NCBI GenBank assembly: GCA_016716335.1
Contig: JADJWN010000009.1
Span: 1 to 64,000 of the forward strand
Length of the DNA stretch: 64,000 nt
From: Saprospiraceae bacterium
GTDB lineage: Bacteria; Bacteroidota; Bacteroidia; Chitinophagales; Saprospiraceae
Direction: 5' to 3'
Made by a program: the position numbers and the translations under genes. Shown here one piece after another: positions 26,657-34,824 of this stretch (position 1 is its first letter; each line of letters opens with the position of its first letter). Under the pieces are notes generated by a model. It was not told the DNA's origin. It was given only the letters and a program-made list of their open reading frames with translations, and ran no database searches.

Positions 26657-28060
26657 ATGAAAGTATTCAACCTCCTGATTATCATTCTTTGCACTGTCAG
26701 CAGCTATACACAGCAACTGTATCTCGGTGCAGATCTTTCCTATGTCAATGAAATGGAGGATTGCGGTGTAAAATATAAGGAAAACGGACAGGTAAAGGAT
26801 GTATATCGGATTTTTGCAGACTATAAATGCAATCTGGTGAGGCTCCGGCTATGGCACACACCGGAGTGGTATGATCAGCTGAACAGCGGAAAAAGATACT
26901 CCGATTTTAACGATGTCAGAAAATCCATCCGTCGCAGTAAGGAACAAGGTATGCAGGTACTGCTCAATTTTCACCTTTCAGACAACTGGGCTGATCCGCA
27001 AAAACAACTGGTGCCCAAAGCATGGCTGCCGGTGGTCAACAATCTGGCCGTGCTCAAAGACTCACTGTACAATTATGTGTTCAGCACATTAGACAGGTTG
27101 GCTTCAGAATCCCTCTTGCCTGAAATGGTGCAGATAGGCAACGAAACCAACAAGGGCATACTGCTCTCTCCGGCAGACAATAATACCTGGACACTCAACT
27201 GGAGCCGCAACAGCCAGCTTTTTAACACAGCTATTAAAGCAGTGAGAGATATTGAAAATAAATACCAGAAAAAAATTCTTATAGCCCTTCATCTGGCAGC
27301 TCCTGCAGAAACGGAATGGCTGCTCAACGGATTTGTCAATAACGGAGTGGTGGACTTTGATGTAGTCGGAATGTCTTACTACTGGGCATGGCACAAACCC
27401 ACTACTATCGCACAAACCGGTCAGATCATCAAAAGAATCAGACAAAATCATCCCGGGAAAAAAGTAATGATCTTTGAAACGGGATATATATGGACTACCG
27501 CATCCAATGACAGTGCCAACAATATCATCAATGATGTGCATCCTTCCTATAGCCCGGCAAGTCCGGCCAATCAGCGTAAATGGCTTGAGGACCTTACCGA
27601 CGAAGTGGTGAAAAACGGAGGAGAGGGTGTACTGTACTGGGAACCTGCATGGGTCTCTTCACCCTGCCGCACCCAATGGGGACAGGGATCACATCAGGAG
27701 CATGCGGCTTTTTTTGATTTTTCCAATAATCTCATCAAAGACGGAGGCATAACCTGGCTGGGCAAATCCTATGTCAGTAATATCAGGGATAAAGAAACAC
27801 AAAACTATCCTCTCCGTTGCAGATTGTCCGGACAAGATTTAGTCATTGAAACTGAAAATTCGCTTTATTCAGTGGCTGATACTATCCTTTATTCAATCTA
27901 TGACCTCACAGGCAGGAAAGCAGTACAAGGGAAGCTCTCCGATATCGCTGCCGACCGGAATACATTCCTTGTAGATATCAGTAGTCTGCCGGCCGGCTGG
28001 TGGGCATTGGTAGTGGGCGGAGCGGATTCAGTACAATTGAATTATCGCTTTGTCAAGTGA
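26657..28060 (+). CDS. Arabinogalactan endo-b-1,4-galactanase (GH53) with T9SS tail
   Basis: 467 residues. GH53 enzymes cut b-1,4-galactan side chains of pectin. The N-terminus is a signal peptide (LLIIILCTVSSYTQQ); the catalytic domain (about 20-365) begins YLGADLSYVNEMEDCGVKY and shows LVRLRLWHTPEWYD, LLNFHLSDNWADP, MVQIGNETNKGILL with the acid/base Glu and KVMIFETGYIW with the nucleophile Glu. The last 75 residues (DTILYSIYDLTGRKAVQGKL, SSLPAGWWALVVGG, LNYRFVK) form a T9SS type A sorting domain, so the enzyme is exported to the surface or medium. No SusCD pair for galactan is adjacent. Confidence 0.92.
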   Translation: MKVFNLLIIILCTVSSYTQQLYLGADLSYVNEMEDCGVKYKENGQVKDVYRIFADYKCNLVRLRLWHTPEWYDQLNSGKRYSDFNDVRKSIRRSKEQGMQVLLNFHLSDNWADPQKQLVPKAWLPVVNNLAVLKDSLYNYVFSTLDRLASESLLPEMVQIGNETNKGILLSPADNNTWTLNWSRNSQLFNTAIKAVRDIENKYQKKILIALHLAAPAETEWLLNGFVNNGVVDFDVVGMSYYWAWHKPTTIAQTGQIIKRIRQNHPGKKVMIFETGYIWTTASNDSANNIINDVHPSYSPASPANQRKWLEDLTDEVVKNGGEGVLYWEPAWVSSPCRTQWGQGSHQEHAAFFDFSNNLIKDGGITWLGKSYVSNIRDKETQNYPLRCRLSGQDLVIETENSLYSVADTILYSIYDLTGRKAVQGKLSDIAADRNTFLVDISSLPAGWWALVVGGADSVQLNYRFVK

Positions 28061-28172
28061 TATTGATGTGCGGCGTCAGCTCAATAAGTTTCACAAATCA
28101 ATAGTATGTAACTGATTAACTGCATGGTATTATTTTCCCCTGCCATTTTTGACACAACTTTAGGCCTTATCC

Positions 28173-29282
28173 TTACTGTCCGGATTTTCTGATTACCTTT
28201 TCGAGCACTTTGCCTGCATCTTCATTTGGACTGTAATCATATCCCAGTAAGGCAGCTACTGTGGCAGCGGTCTGATTGGTAAAAAAGCGGTATTTATCTT
28301 TTCGTTCGCCCAGTGCCGGTGAGTCCGGTCCTATGACGGCCATCCAGATTTCATTGGAGCCTTTGTAAATTTTACCATGAGAAGTCCACTCTGATTTTTT
28401 TATGTCTCCTCTTCCGTGATCCACGGTAATGAAGAAAGTGGTTTTATTTCTGTAAAAGGAATCTGACTGACAATAGTTCCACAAATCGGCAATAAACCGG
28501 TCGGTGCGGTGGATGGCATTCAGATAGTGGTCGTACCGGCTGTCGTGAGCAAAATCATCTACCTCTCCATAGCTGATATATACCACTCTGGGTTTTTTTC
28601 GCTTGATATACTCCTTTGCATAATGATGGGTAAACACATCGAGTCTCACGGAGTTCCATGGACTGTGGGTCTGAGGCTGCAATTCGTTGAGATATTTTTC
28701 CCTTTCGGAAATGTCATCTCCGATAGCTGTTTCAAATCCGGCATTGATATATATTCCCGAACGATCTCTGTTGATGATATAGGGAAACACATCCCAGGAA
28801 GCAAATGCTGCGACCTTGCCCTGAAATCCTTCCTTGTTGTGGAGCCATTCAAGCACAGTCTGATTTCTGTTATTGATCTTATCGTTGGTATTGATCATCG
28901 GGTCTGTAAACCCTGTCAGCAACTCACTGTATCCGGGATATGAAAACCAATGTATATTCGTAAGTAGTCCCTCATTGCCCAGCATTCTGTTGCCCAGAAT
29001 CTGACCTTGTTCTGCTACGGTACTCCATATCCAGGGCATCAGACTTTTCCTTCGTTCATCGGCAGTAGGGTATCCGAATTTTTTGCGGGTATCCTCTATT
29101 TCCTTTACATAATTTTTATTTGTAATCAGGCTGTCATCCGCACCTTTGAAGAGTTCCTGCCATCTGAGCCCGTCTATGGTGATAAGAAAGACATTTTCCG
29201 TATTTAGATTTTGTCCGTTTACATGGCTGATACATATGCTGAATATCATTATCATATGCATAAAAATGGTCTGTCTGTTCAT
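28173..29282 (-). CDS. Secreted alkaline-phosphatase-superfamily hydrolase
   Basis: 369 residues with a signal peptide (FMHMIMIFSICISHVNG). The metal and active-site layout of the superfamily is seen: NVFLITIDGLRWQELF with the first metal Asp; FSYPGYSELLTG, which aligns with the nucleophile segment of nucleotide pyrophosphatase-like members with Ser at the nucleophile position; GEVDDFAHDSRYDHY; ITVDHGRGD; and WTSHGKIYKG with a His ligand. The substrate is unknown; phosphomonoesters, diesters or phosphonoacetate-like compounds are all possible in this superfamily. It is the last gene of the cluster, 5 bases after the metallophosphoesterase, so it is probably part of the same phosphorus-scavenging operon. 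Confidence 0.82.
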   Translation of the reverse strand: MNRQTIFMHMIMIFSICISHVNGQNLNTENVFLITIDGLRWQELFKGADDSLITNKNYVKEIEDTRKKFGYPTADERRKSLMPWIWSTVAEQGQILGNRMLGNEGLLTNIHWFSYPGYSELLTGFTDPMINTNDKINNRNQTVLEWLHNKEGFQGKVAAFASWDVFPYIINRDRSGIYINAGFETAIGDDISEREKYLNELQPQTHSPWNSVRLDVFTHHYAKEYIKRKKPRVVYISYGEVDDFAHDSRYDHYLNAIHRTDRFIADLWNYCQSDSFYRNKTTFFITVDHGRGDIKKSEWTSHGKIYKGSNEIWMAVIGPDSPALGERKDKYRFFTNQTAATVAALLGYDYSPNEDAGKVLEKVIRKSGQ

Positions 29283-29287
29283 TTGAG

Positions 29288-30586
29288 CTATTTTTGAATG
29301 TTGAAAGAATCCAATATTTTACCTTCTGAATCATAAATTTTTACAATGATGGAATTTTTCTGTATTTCGCATCTGCCGTAATGATGTTTTTTTATCACTT
29401 TATCCATTGTCGGGATAGAATTGGAGCTTTGGGGTTCGAGCTTGCCTCCGGCACCACCGGATACAATAAAAGTCACACGCTGTCCTCCATATTTTAGTGA
29501 CAGCCGTTCATAATCATGAATGTGTCCGCTTAATACCACATCCACTTTGTGCTTTTCAGCATTTTGCTCAAACCATTCTGCCAGAAAATCCTCTCCGCTG
29601 TATCCGGGCCATCCCTGCCCGAAAGGCGGCTGATGTACCAATACAAATCTCCAGTCTGCCCTTTGCCAGCTTTGTACATTCATGACAGAGTCTGCAAATC
29701 TCCGCTGTACACTGTCTATTGATAAAGGAAAATTTCGGTTGGGGTCCAGAATCAGAAAAGCACAGTTTTTAGTGTAATGATATCCAAAGCTTTCTTTCGA
29801 ATTATTATATCGATGATAGAATGCAGGATAAAGATTGTCATAATATCCATCATAGTCATGGTTGCCGGGTATGAGCAGCATCCCTGTATTTTTATGTATC
29901 AGAGGATTCAGCAATGTATTCAATTGGATCCATTGGGCAGGATCTGACCTGTTGGATGAGATCCCGAGGCCGACAGTCAGCATATCATTGTGCTGTGCCA
30001 GGCTTTTAATAATGAGAGCAAATGTATCTAAGCCTCCCTGGCTGTCTCCCCAGAACGAAAAACTTCGGAGTTCCGTATCTCTCATATCAGGAATGATTAA
30101 AGATGGTATCCGATCAAAACCATGTAAGGCAATTTGATATATATTTTCTGCCGATTTATATTCCGATGGACTTATCCATTGTACAGACTTCAGGCCTCCG
30201 GACATGGCATTGTTCAAAACCCGGACGACTACAGTCAGCGAATCATTAGCCGCTGTAACAGGATAAAACCCACTTTCAAGGCAATGAATTCTCTCATTAT
30301 TGATCCATAACTGTGCTCCGTCATCTGTATTTATCCTGAGGTAGCCATTTTGAAGGGGTTTCATTTTTGCATAATACCAGAGTGCTGAATTCGGGCTCAA
30401 CACACTGTGTGGCAATGCTACGGGGATGAAATTTTCAAATGGAGGAAAATCATATTCATACAATGTTTCACCTGCTCCACCATGACTGAAATACCATTTA
30501 TCAGACAAGAGGACTTCCTGACACTTCAATATGCCTGTATTGAAAATTAGGGCAAACATCATATACGAAATAATCCGGTAGCTCAT
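29288..30586 (-). CDS. Secreted metallophosphoesterase
   Basis: 432 residues with a signal peptide (IISYMMFALIFNTGILKCQ). A b-rich N-terminal region (about 20-155) precedes a calcineurin-like phosphoesterase domain: FSFWGDSQGGLDTF, LLIPGNHDYDGYYD, FVLVHQPPFGQGW and VVLSGHIHDYERLS supply the expected Asp, Asn and His metal ligands, as in purple-acid-phosphatase-like enzymes. The domain order suggests a Bacteroidetes secreted phosphatase. The start overlaps the stop of the FAD oxidoreductase by 4 bases, so it is translated from the same message. It most likely releases phosphate from organic phosphates outside the cytoplasm. Confidence 0.87.
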   Translation of the reverse strand: MSYRIISYMMFALIFNTGILKCQEVLLSDKWYFSHGGAGETLYEYDFPPFENFIPVALPHSVLSPNSALWYYAKMKPLQNGYLRINTDDGAQLWINNERIHCLESGFYPVTAANDSLTVVVRVLNNAMSGGLKSVQWISPSEYKSAENIYQIALHGFDRIPSLIIPDMRDTELRSFSFWGDSQGGLDTFALIIKSLAQHNDMLTVGLGISSNRSDPAQWIQLNTLLNPLIHKNTGMLLIPGNHDYDGYYDNLYPAFYHRYNNSKESFGYHYTKNCAFLILDPNRNFPLSIDSVQRRFADSVMNVQSWQRADWRFVLVHQPPFGQGWPGYSGEDFLAEWFEQNAEKHKVDVVLSGHIHDYERLSLKYGGQRVTFIVSGGAGGKLEPQSSNSIPTMDKVIKKHHYGRCEIQKNSIIVKIYDSEGKILDSFNIQK

Positions 30587-31733
30587 TTTTGAAGAATTGA
30601 ATCTATATGTTGTTCAGCCCACCCAAGACTTGCAGTCATTCCTTTGCCTCCGATGCAGGTAGCCGTGTGTATGCGGTCTTGTATATTGATCTGAAGTACA
30701 GGCCCTGATCTGAGTTGAGAATAATATCCCTGCCAGTATGACGCTATGGTATAATCGAGCTGCATTATTCTGGATGCTTCACGGATTATGAAATCATTTA
30801 ATGCCGTATCGGTCTGCTGAAAACTGAATTCATCTGCTCCTTCAATACTTGCATAAATGTGCGAATCCCCCAGTATGACAGTGCCGGAAGCAGTCTGTTT
30901 GAATAAAATGTGTACACCATTCTGGAGGTGATAGGAGGTGACATCCTGCTTTGAAATCACCTCATTATATGAGGGACATTCTTTAAAGCATTCATAGCGT
31001 CTGATGGTCCAGCCTGTCAGTATGGATCCCGGTATCAATATATTTTGAGCTATGGTTTCCATCATTTGCAGCTTTACCATTACAATATCCCGGTGTGGAA
31101 AATAATCGGGCAGCAGCGTTTTGAAGTCATCGCCATTGCATACAATCAGCTTTTCAGCAGCATATTTATTCCGGGAAGCATCCGAGACTATTACTCCGTT
31201 TTCTGTGATGTCGACCCCTGTAATTGTAGTTCCGTACAAGGTACAAAGGCCAAACTGAGCTTCAAGCAAGCGGCTGAATGCCGGTATAAAATTACGGCTG
31301 TCCACATTCATTTCCTGACTGAAATACAGCCCTGCCTTTGCATAACCTTTTGCAATGCAGGATACTTTTGGAGTAACTGTTCCCGTCCCCACAATTCTGA
31401 TGGATAAGAATGGGCGATATTGATTTTATGAAGTTCTTCGATGAGCTTGATTTCGTCTTCATCTGAAGCAATGTACACACTTCCTTCTTTCCGTACCGGC
31501 AAATGATATTGTTCAAGCAGATTTTCATAATGATATAATGACCTGATCCCATATGCCTGCCATTCGGCCCCAAAACCTGAGGGAACAATCTGTCCGAAAT
31601 TGCGGATACTCGCACCCAAAGCGCTGTGATTTTTTTCTAACAGCAGGACAGACTTCTTTTTCCGGAGTGCATGATATGCATGAGAAAGTCCCATGATCCC
31701 CCCGCCGACGATAATTATATCATATTTTCTCAT
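30583..31733 (-). CDS. TIGR03364-type FAD-dependent oxidoreductase, frameshifted as sequenced
   Basis: DAO-family flavoenzyme of the TIGR03364 type, which occurs next to phosphonate-breakdown genes. The N-terminal frame has the Rossmann motif DIIIVGGGIMGLSHAYHALR and LGASIRNFGQIVPSG; the second frame carries GLYFSQEMNVDSRNFIPAF, LIVCNGDDFKTLLPDYF and the C-terminal TATCIGGKGMTASLGWAEQH. Adding one A to the A4 run (plus strand 31348-31351) gives YPALQKGYAKAGLYF and one protein of about 383 residues. Flavoenzymes of this group are thought to oxidise aminoethylphosphonate-like amines to phosphonoacetaldehyde; the exact substrate here is unknown. Downstream it overlaps the metallophosphoesterase by 4 bases. 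Confidence 0.85.
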
Positions 31734-31781
31734 GCTTTATTATAAGCTTATTACCTGCTGAATAATTGTAAATTTAATGCA

Positions 31782-33086
31782 TCAAACCGTACTTTCGGCA
31801 GACTTGCCCAAATGCACGGATTGGTGATACTGTTTGACCAGCAGCCACCCACTCAACAATACCAGAACTACGGCCACACTACCTGTGAACTGCGACAATC
31901 GGATATAAAACCGGCTCCATGACATTTCTGCATTTCCAAAATTTTTATACAACATCACCAATACACTGCACAGATAGCCGAATGCATCCACGATGTACAT
32001 AAAAAAGCCCACATTGGCCGAGACCCGGAATGCTCCTATCAAACGGTCGAATAAAATGCCGTTGAAAATAATATAAGGTATAAATAAGCCTCCTCCTGTC
32101 AGTATCATCCATGCTACCGGGTGCATATATCCGGCTTTAAATATAGAGGTACCAACCACAAGAAGGACACAACCGGAGAGGGTGAGTAAAATATTCACTC
32201 TCAGAGCTTCAAAATTGTCTCTGATACGATATAAAATGCCGAGTATGAATAACACCAACAGTGTCACCGGCAGCTCTGTAGTCGTATAAATCGAGTAATC
32301 ATCTCCAAAACCCAGATCATTCCATATCTCTACTCCAAAATTGTCTCTCACATCCCGAATCATGGTCAGTATCATATAAATCAGGGTAAAAAGAAAAATC
32401 AGCCAGCCGAATTGTTTCATAATACTGCCTCTTTCCTCCCGGCTCATGGGTGTACGGGGAGCACGGAGTTGCATATCATCTTCATTCTGCCGGGGTATGC
32501 AGGACAGCATCCACAGGAAAAAAGCACTGACCGGAATGAATAAAAATCCGGTAAGCATAGGCATGGTCTTTTCATCTATGCCGGATTGTATGAGGTATCT
32601 TCCAAAAGATTTGGATACTCCGGAAGTGATGATAAAATTGGCACTCAGGATAACTGTCAGTATTTCAGTAATTCTCCGTCCCTCCAGAAACTGAAAGACA
32701 ATACCCCACACCATACCCAGGGCAAGGCCGTTCAGGAGCAGACAGATAATACCCCACTGTTCCGGCAGGTAGTTGAGTCCGATCAGTCCGGTCTGAGCTA
32801 TACCAATCATCAGAGCATAGCTGACTACACGCCGGTTTGCCTTCATGCCCGAGATAAATATAATTCCACAAAACTTGGCCATCGCATAGCCAATCACCTG
32901 CGACACCACCAAAACGATTTTATAATCTACTCCCCAAAGGGTCAGGTCTTCAAACATTGCTGCAGTGTAGGGTTTTCGGTACATATACATGCAGAAGTAT
33001 GAACCGAATGCAGCGATTCCGGCCCATACCGACATCAATAGAGGTGATCTGATCAAAATTTTCTGGAGTTGTCCCGTATCCGTCAA
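31782..33086 (-). CDS. DUF5690 membrane transporter-like protein
   Basis: 434 residues with about twelve transmembrane segments and a central hydrophilic loop (IPRQNEDDMQLRAPRTPMS), the layout of the major facilitator superfamily. The early segment SYFCMYMYRKPYTAAMF is typical of DUF5690. It starts with TTG; no in-frame ATG precedes the first conserved segment, and the start lies 8 bases after the HAD hydrolase stop. DUF5690 genes are characteristically found beside phosphonatase-like and TIGR03364 genes in Bacteroidetes, so an inner-membrane carrier for a phosphonate or its product is plausible but not shown. Confidence 0.8.
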   Translation of the reverse strand: MTDTGQLQKILIRSPLLMSVWAGIAAFGSYFCMYMYRKPYTAAMFEDLTLWGVDYKIVLVVSQVIGYAMAKFCGIIFISGMKANRRVVSYALMIGIAQTGLIGLNYLPEQWGIICLLLNGLALGMVWGIVFQFLEGRRITEILTVILSANFIITSGVSKSFGRYLIQSGIDEKTMPMLTGFLFIPVSAFFLWMLSCIPRQNEDDMQLRAPRTPMSREERGSIMKQFGWLIFLFTLIYMILTMIRDVRDNFGVEIWNDLGFGDDYSIYTTTELPVTLLVLFILGILYRIRDNFEALRVNILLTLSGCVLLVVGTSIFKAGYMHPVAWMILTGGGLFIPYIIFNGILFDRLIGAFRVSANVGFFMYIVDAFGYLCSVLVMLYKNFGNAEMSWSRFYIRLSQFTGSVAVVLVLLSGWLLVKQYHQSVHLGKSAESTV

Positions 33087-33094
33087 AGCAGTAG

Positions 33095-33775
33095 TTATAT
33101 TACGGGTTCGATAATATCACGGAGCTCAAACAATGAGTCAATGATGAAGTGGGGAGCTGCACTTTCCAGTGTCTCTCTGTTTTGAGCACCTGTGGTGATA
33201 CCTATACTGTATTTTACCTTAGCATTTTTGCCTTCTTCAATATCTACAATGGAATCGCCTACCTTGATGCATTCATTGGCTGCCACGTTGAAATACCGGA
33301 GGGCATATTCTATCATATCCGGGGCAGGCCTGGGCAGTGCTACCATATCTGCCGTTACGAGCAGGTCTATATCTCTGTCGGATAACAGGTTGACATTATT
33401 CAGAATTTTCTTTGCTGTTATTTGGTCATAGCCCGTATTCAGCACTCTTTTTATACCTTTTTTCTGAAGGTAATAGAGAATTTTCCTCGTATCCTCCATG
33501 AGCTGCATGTCATAATTTTCATAAGCCTCGTGCAGCATCCGGATGAAGTCCTCATATATAGCTTCCGTCAATGTCGGATCCGGAGTTTCGAGCATTGTAT
33601 CAGCGTATAAGTCAATGATGGCATTTTTCTTTTCCTTGCCGGCAGCATGCAGTAAGACCTGATCCAGCGTCAAATCTATCTGATGGGATTGCATGGCTTT
33701 ATGCAGGCATTTATATACGAGGTTATCCTCATTGACAGTAGTGCCTGCCATATCAAAAACCACCATTTTTATCAT
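33095..33775 (-). CDS. Phosphonatase-like HAD hydrolase (TIGR03351/PhnX-like)
   Basis: About 226 residues. HAD motif I is VVFDMAGTTVNED, close to the DxAGT of phosphonoacetaldehyde hydrolase; motif II falls in RVLNTGYDQITAKKIL, and motifs III/IV in KVGDSIVDIEEGKNA. In the cap region AAGKEKKNAI, a Lys aligns by eye with the Schiff-base Lys of PhnX (MGxxKxxHI), which would allow C-P cleavage of phosphonoacetaldehyde to acetaldehyde and phosphate. The ATG at 33775 is preferred to the upstream in-frame start because it places the nucleophile Asp close to the N-terminus. First gene of the leftward operon; the HD oxygenase diverges from it. Confidence 0.85.
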   Translation of the reverse strand: MIKMVVFDMAGTTVNEDNLVYKCLHKAMQSHQIDLTLDQVLLHAAGKEKKNAIIDLYADTMLETPDPTLTEAIYEDFIRMLHEAYENYDMQLMEDTRKILYYLQKKGIKRVLNTGYDQITAKKILNNVNLLSDRDIDLLVTADMVALPRPAPDMIEYALRYFNVAANECIKVGDSIVDIEEGKNAKVKYSIGITTGAQNRETLESAAPHFIIDSLFELRDIIEPVI

Positions 33776-33952
33776 TTTCGAGCAGAATGTTTGACCACGT
33801 AAAATTGTCAAATATTGACTGAATCCTTTGAGATCAGGATATTATGAAATTATAAAAATACATCCGCGGATTTTAATAATTAAGTAACAATGCACTCGGC
33901 ACAACAACATATCATCACCCTACATTTGGTGGTATTAAATCAGGTTCTTGCT

Positions 33953-34531
33953 ATGCTTACAAAAGTCCGTTACCGGGTGGAATATTTAATCAGTCTTTAT
34001 GAAAATTACGGCAGTGAAATGTATTTTGGAGAGCATGTGACACAGCTTCAGCATGCACTTCAGGCCGCACAATTGGCCGAGCAAAACGGGGCAGATACAG
34101 AAACCGTCATCGCTGCATTTCTCCATGATATCGGGCATTTATGCGATAAGGAAAGCGATTTTGCCGGGGATAATGCTGAATTGGGCAATACAGAACATGA
34201 TCTGGTAGGTGCCGCTTTTCTTAAAAGTATGGGTTTTTCTCAGAAGGTATGCAGTCTCGTATGTTCGCATGTGAAGGCCAAAAGATACCTTACCTACCGA
34301 TATCCCGATTATTATGATACGCTATCGGATGCAAGTAAGAAAACTCTGGAACAACAGGGAGGCAAAATGACAGAAAAGGATGCACTGGATTTCAGTGCAG
34401 AAGCTTTTTTTGAAGATGCCTTGAGATTGAGAATCTGGGATGATGAGGCCAAATCCACTGACCTCGTAGATGAAGATCTGTCAAGGATAAAACGGATGTT
34501 GACAGAACATCTGAGTGTGGCAAAAATTTAA
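33953..34531 (+). CDS. PhnZ-like HD-domain oxygenase (phosphonate degradation)
   Basis: About 192 residues from the ATG at 33953; an in-frame ATG at 33890 would add 21 hydrophobic residues and is less likely. The mixed-valent di-iron oxygenase signature of PhnZ/TmpB is present: Tyr-x-x-Glu in YFGEHVTQLQHALQ with the following His, FLHDIGHL (HD motif), EHDLVGAAFL, VCSHVKAKRYL and a late Asp in RIWDDEAK. Relatives cleave 1-hydroxy-2-aminoethylphosphonate or its trimethylated form to glycine or glycine betaine plus phosphate. The usual hydroxylase partner (PhnY/TmpA) is not in the window. It is transcribed away from the HAD hydrolase, so the two probably share a control region at 33776-33952. 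Confidence 0.88.
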   Translation: MLTKVRYRVEYLISLYENYGSEMYFGEHVTQLQHALQAAQLAEQNGADTETVIAAFLHDIGHLCDKESDFAGDNAELGNTEHDLVGAAFLKSMGFSQKVCSLVCSHVKAKRYLTYRYPDYYDTLSDASKKTLEQQGGKMTEKDALDFSAEAFFEDALRLRIWDDEAKSTDLVDEDLSRIKRMLTEHLSVAKI

Positions 34532-34740
34532 TGGAAACGCAAAGAGCAAAAAATAATTTTAATTTTTAAGTTTTTAGTTTTGGGCCTATCCCTTCGCAAT
34601 AGTGAGGCTTATGGTTGTATCTCTATGTTCGTTCAGAATGACGCAAAACCCTTTATGACTTTACGGGCATACGGGGATTTCTGTATCTGACACCTTATTT
34701 TTACCTTCTGACTTAAGAAATATTTTACTCCAATTTCCTT

Positions 34741-34778
34741 TAAAAAACAAGAAGCCTCCGTTGTACAACAGAGGCTTC
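34741..34778 (-). terminator. Rho-independent terminator of susCD
   Basis: On the minus strand, a stem GAAGCCTC/GAGGCTTC, extended across one mismatch into the self-complementary GTTGTACAAC, is followed by TTGTTTTTTA. It lies 47 bases after the SusD stop codon. Confidence 0.8.
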
Positions 34779-34824
34779 CGGGGCAGTAAACAAAATCAAT
34801 AAAGTCAGGGAGAAAACGCAGTTA

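Noticed and set aside
26558..28172. A galactan-utilisation locus around the GH53 enzyme
   Set aside because: No SusCD, regulator or other glycosidase belongs to it nearby; the SusCD at 34.8-39.6 kb lies beyond the phosphonate genes.
34532..34740. Second terminator or regulatory RNA between the HD oxygenase and susD
   Set aside because: Only A/T runs with no stable stem; a single clear hairpin is present at 34751-34778.
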